The notes under the pieces were generated by a model that saw only the letters and a program-made list of their open reading frames with translations, was not told the origin of the DNA and did no database searches. From the NCBI RefSeq assembly GCF_002699855.1, contig NZ_LKBW01000013.1, positions 1-64,000 of the forward strand: a stretch of DNA of 64,000 nucleotides, read 5' to 3'. Source of the DNA: Pseudomonas amygdali. GTDB lineage: Bacteria > Pseudomonadota > Gammaproteobacteria > Pseudomonadales > Pseudomonadaceae. Both the position numbers and the translations under genes were made by a program. Every line of letters starts with the position of its first letter. Positions within the stretch are counted from its first letter, which is position 1. Shown piece by piece: positions 59,771 to 64,000 of this stretch.

Positions 59771-62383
59771 TCAACGCTTGTCTTCAACCTTCCAGGCGCT
59801 GCCGTCGTAGAACGCACGCCAGCCCGTAGGCTTGCCCTCTACTTCGGTCTGGACATACTGCTCTTTGGTCTTGCGACTGTAACGGATCACTGTTGGACGA
59901 CCGTCCGGATCCTTCTTCGGCGCTTCGCAAAGGAAGTGGTACTTGGGATCGATTTCGTCCTTGTGCGGCGCGATCTCGATAACCAGCGGGGCACGGGTTT
60001 CACGGTTTTTCGGGAACTGGCTGGCAGCCAGGAACAGGCCCGAAGCGCCGTCACGCAGAATGTAGGTGTCGTCGACCTTGTCGCACTTGAGCTCCGGCAT
60101 CTTCACCGGGTCCATCTTCGGTGGTGCTGCGTCGCCGCTTTTCAGCAGCTTGCGGGTGTTCTTGCACTCCGGATTGGTACAGCCGAAGAACTTGCCGAAA
60201 CGACCGGTTTTGAGCTGCATTTCGCTGCCGCACTTGTCGCATTCCAGACTCGGGCCTTCGTAGCCTTTGATCCGGTAAGTGCCTTCCTCGATCTCGTAAC
60301 CTGTGCAATCGGGGTTGTTGCCGCATATGTGCAGTTTGTGCTTTTCGTCGAGCAGATGCGCGTCCATCGCCGTGCTACAGATCGGGCAGCGATGTTTACC
60401 GCGCAGAACCCGCGACTCGGACTCGCCCTCGTCATCGTCGGCAATTTCGTCGCCGAGGGTCAGATTGACAGTCGCCTTGCAGCGTTCCTTGGGCGGCAGG
60501 CTGTAGCCGGAGCAACCCAGAAACACACCCGTCGAGGCGGTGCGAATCTGCATCGGGCGGCCGCATACCTTGCACGGGATATCGGTCATCACCGGCTGGT
60601 TGGCACGCATGCCGCCATCAGCGGCCTCGGCCACGTCGAGCTTTTTACGGAAATCACCGTAGAACTCGTCCAGGACGTTTTTCCAGTCGCGCTCACCCTG
60701 AGCCACGTCGTCGAGGTTTTCTTCCATCCCGGCGGTAAAGCCATAGTCCATCAGGTTGGAAAAGCTTTCGGACAGACGTCCGGTGACGATGTCACCCATT
60801 TTTTCCGAGTAAAAGCGGCGATTGTGCAGCGCCACGTAGCCACGGTCCTGAATGGTCGAAATGATCGCGGCGTAGGTCGACGGGCGACCGATACCGCGCT
60901 TTTCCATTTCCTTGACCAGACTGGCTTCGGAATAACGCGCTGGCGGCTTGGTGAAGTGCTGGCTGGGGTCGAGCTTGTTCAGCTTCAGCGCTTCGCCCTG
61001 CGCCATGTCCGGCAAAACGTCGTCATCGCCCGGCTTGGCCATCTGTGGCAACGCACGGGTATAGCCGTCGAACTTGAGGATGCGGCCCTTGGCGCGCAGC
61101 TCGAAGTCGCTTGCGGCGACCGTGACAGTGGTCGACAGGTATTGTGCAGGCAGCATCTGGCAAGCCACGAACTGACGCCAGATCAACTCGTAAAGGCGCT
61201 CGGCGTCACGCTCCATCCCGGCAAGCTTGCTCGGGTGGGTGTTGACGTCGGAAGGTCGAATCGCTTCGTGAGCCTCTTGCGCGCCTTCCTTGCTGCTGTA
61301 GACGTTAGGCGATTCCGGCAGGTACTTCTTGCCGAACTCGGTTTCGATGTAGTCACGCGCCATGCTTACCGCGTCGGCCGATAGATTGGTCGAGTCGGTA
61401 CGCATGTAAGTGATGTAGCCAGCCTCATACAAGCGCTGTGCCATCATCATGGTCTTCTTGACGCCGAAGCCCAGGCGATTGCTCGCCGCCTGCTGCAGGG
61501 TCGAGGTGATGAACGGCGCCGAGGGCTTGCTGCTGGTCGGCTTGTCTTCACGCTTGACGATGCTGTAGCTGGACGCCTTGAGCTTTTCAAGGGCTACCAT
61601 GGCCTGGGTTTCGTTCAGCGGTTTGAACGCTTCGCCGTTTTCACGCGCCACTTCGAACCGCACATTGGCGCCTTTGGCGGTGCCCAGATCGGCGTGGATT
61701 TCCCAGTATTCTTCAGGGTTGAACGCGCGAATTTCACGCTCACGCTCCACCACCAGCTTCACCGCAACCGACTGCACACGACCGGCAGACAAACCACGGG
61801 CCACTTTCTGCCAGAGCAGCGGCGAGACCATGTAGCCTACGACGCGGTCAAGGAAACGACGCGCTTGCTGAGCGTTGACCCGGGCAATGTCCAGCTCGCC
61901 TGGCTTGGAAAACGCTTCCTGAATGGCTTTCTTGGTGATCTCGTTGAACACCACGCGCTTGTAGCGGCTGTCATCCCCGCCGATGGCTTCGCGCAGGTGC
62001 CAGGCAATGGCTTCCCCTTCGCGGTCCAAGTCCGTCGCGAGATAGATGGTGTCGGCATCCTTGGCGAGCTTGCGCAGCTCTTCAATGACCTTTTCCTTGC
62101 CAGGAAGGATCTCGTACTTGGCCTTCCAGCCATGTTCCGGATCGACTCCCATGCGCGAGACCAACTGGCGCTGCGCCTTTTCTTTAGGCGTCAGTACCGG
62201 GCCCTCGCCCGCAGCAGCCTTGCCACGCTTGGCGGCAGGGTCTTTGGCGGCACTAGCCGAACCGCTGGTGGGCAGGTCTCGGATATGGCCGATACTCGAC
62301 TTCACCACGTACTGGTTGCCCAAATACTTGTTGATGGTCTTGGCCTTAGCCGGGGATTCCACGATGACCAGCGATTTGCCCAT
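59771..62383 (-). CDS. topA: DNA topoisomerase I
   Basis: Type IA topoisomerase of 870 aa that relaxes negative supercoils. The Toprim domain opens [19 protein letters not shown] and carries [12 protein letters not shown]. The active-site Tyr is in [15 protein letters not shown]. Three C-terminal Cys4 zinc ribbons are visible (CKVCGRP, CPICSTA and CDKCGSE, each with a second Cys pair). It is essential and intact. Confidence 0.96.
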   Translation of the reverse strand: MGKSLVIVESPAKAKTINKYLGNQYVVKSSIGHIRDLPTSGSASAAKDPAAKRGKAAAGEGPVLTPKEKAQRQLVSRMGVDPEHGWKAKYEILPGKEKVIEELRKLAKDADTIYLATDLDREGEAIAWHLREAIGGDDSRYKRVVFNEITKKAIQEAFSKPGELDIARVNAQQARRFLDRVVGYMVSPLLWQKVARGLSAGRVQSVAVKLVVEREREIRAFNPEEYWEIHADLGTAKGANVRFEVARENGEAFKPLNETQAMVALEKLKASSYSIVKREDKPTSSKPSAPFITSTLQQAASNRLGFGVKKTMMMAQRLYEAGYITYMRTDSTNLSADAVSMARDYIETEFGKKYLPESPNVYSSKEGAQEAHEAIRPSDVNTHPSKLAGMERDAERLYELIWRQFVACQMLPAQYLSTTVTVAASDFELRAKGRILKFDGYTRALPQMAKPGDDDVLPDMAQGEALKLNKLDPSQHFTKPPARYSEASLVKEMEKRGIGRPSTYAAIISTIQDRGYVALHNRRFYSEKMGDIVTGRLSESFSNLMDYGFTAGMEENLDDVAQGERDWKNVLDEFYGDFRKKLDVAEAADGGMRANQPVMTDIPCKVCGRPMQIRTASTGVFLGCSGYSLPPKERCKATVNLTLGDEIADDDEGESESRVLRGKHRCPICSTAMDAHLLDEKHKLHICGNNPDCTGYEIEEGTYRIKGYEGPSLECDKCGSEMQLKTGRFGKFFGCTNPECKNTRKLLKSGDAAPPKMDPVKMPELKCDKVDDTYILRDGASGLFLAASQFPKNRETRAPLVIEIAPHKDEIDPKYHFLCEAPKKDPDGRPTVIRYSRKTKEQYVQTEVEGKPTGWRAFYDGSAWKVEDKR

Positions 62384-62497
62384 GGATCAGAAAATTCCTG
62401 AATAACTAGATGAAAGACAGTGAGGAGCTTGTAAAGGCCACGCTATATATAGTGGCTACAAGGTGAGGTCAAGCACAGCCTGTTGTGCAATTCCTTC

Positions 62498-62734
62498 TCA
62501 CGTTGGTGAAAACAGGCCGGGTTCAGCCTCAACCAGAGCAAAGCGCGGGACGTGCTCGCCGTCAACCTCGACCGACTCCAGAAACATGCTCAAGGGACGC
62601 ACCCACATCCCGAAATCGCCGTACAGAGCCTGATAGAACACGACTTCCTCTTCGGTTTCGGAATGCCTGGCAACACTGAAAACCCGGTACTGCGGGCCTT
62701 TGTAATGGCGATAGAGCCCTGGTTGCAGTTGCAT
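62498..62734 (-). CDS. DUF1653 family protein
   Basis: Small protein of 78 aa with the DUF1653 pattern: QPGLYRHYKGPQYRVFSVARHSETEEEVVFYQALYGDFGMWVRPLSMF. Position matches P. aeruginosa PA3012. AGAGGA lies ten bases before the ATG. Function unknown. Confidence 0.8.
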   Translation of the reverse strand: MQLQPGLYRHYKGPQYRVFSVARHSETEEEVVFYQALYGDFGMWVRPLSMFLESVEVDGEHVPRFALVEAEPGLFSPT

Positions 62735-62790
62735 GCTGCGGTCCTCTTGTAACACGTTCAAAAAATTTGGCTGAAGAAACCTTTTTTTCA

Positions 62791-62821
62791 AAAAACAAAA
62801 GCCGGGGCACCAAGCCCCGGC
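62791..62821 (-). terminator. rho-independent terminator of fadA
   Basis: An 8-bp G+C stem (GCCGGGGC / GCCCCGGC) with a 5-base loop is followed on the minus strand by TTTTGTTTTT. It lies 18 bp past the fadA stop. Confidence 0.85.
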
Positions 62822-62839
62822 TCGCATCACACACAGGAA

Positions 62840-64000
<1,161 letters not shown>

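Noticed and set aside
59723-61384. 553-codon open frame antisense to topA
   Set aside because: Opposite an essential, clearly recognised gene; composition typical of a reverse-strand shadow.

Overview
The window is a GC-rich chromosomal segment from a fluorescent Pseudomonas, most likely a member of the Pseudomonas syringae complex. Three things point there. The right end carries the gene order known from Pseudomonas genomes: MTI phosphorylase, nagZ, psrA, lexA, sulA, two small conserved genes, topA, a DUF1653 gene, fadA. A dhcR/dhcA/dhcB cluster, an msuD-sfnR pair and REP-type intergenic repeats are also present. No rRNA, tRNA, CRISPR array, prophage or insertion sequence was seen.

Left part (0-20 kb): an SsuE-type FMN reductase, a LysE exporter and a small lipoprotein are followed by a divergent LysR regulator with an acetoacetate/dehydrocarnitine CoA-transferase (dhcAB) and an AtoE-type uptake carrier. 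Next come a translationally coupled pair (a glutamine-amidotransferase-like protein lacking its expected catalytic His, plus an ABM monooxygenase), a 2-hydroxyacid dehydrogenase, a periplasmic GlpQ phosphodiesterase, a TonB-dependent receptor with a Fur box, a PssA phosphatidylserine synthase, the ku-ligD end-joining operon, and msuD-sfnR for sulfonate/sulfone sulfur scavenging. A tandem 150-bp intergenic repeat follows.

Middle part (20-34 kb): an FAD protein and an XRE-cupin regulator stand beside a DMT transporter broken by an in-frame TAG. Then come a six-gene Mrp-type Na+/H+ antiporter operon with fused A and B subunits, a DUF2789 gene, a type VI Tle1-like lipase gene (DUF2235) split by a frameshift at an A9 tract, a chemoreceptor with a C-terminal sensor-like domain, and a DksA paralogue with a half-empty zinc finger.

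Inositol region (34.5-51.1 kb): a myo-inositol ABC importer and a complete iol operon (iolC-iolE-iolB-mmsA-iolI-iolD-iolG, then an isomerase/epimerase gene and a second Gfo/Idh-family dehydrogenase gene) are bounded by two GGAA-N6-TTCC sites that fit the divergent RpiR-family regulator IolR. Three genes of this unit are independently broken: the binding protein (frameshift), the isomerase (TAA) and the IolC kinase (TAG). Import and catabolism therefore look inactivated although the rest is intact and well preserved.

Right part (51-64 kb): the ybhP-clsB-ybhN lipid operon, a cytochrome b561, and the conserved MTIP-nagZ-psrA-lexA-sulA-topA-fadA block. PsrA and LexA operators are visible. fadA runs off the right edge.
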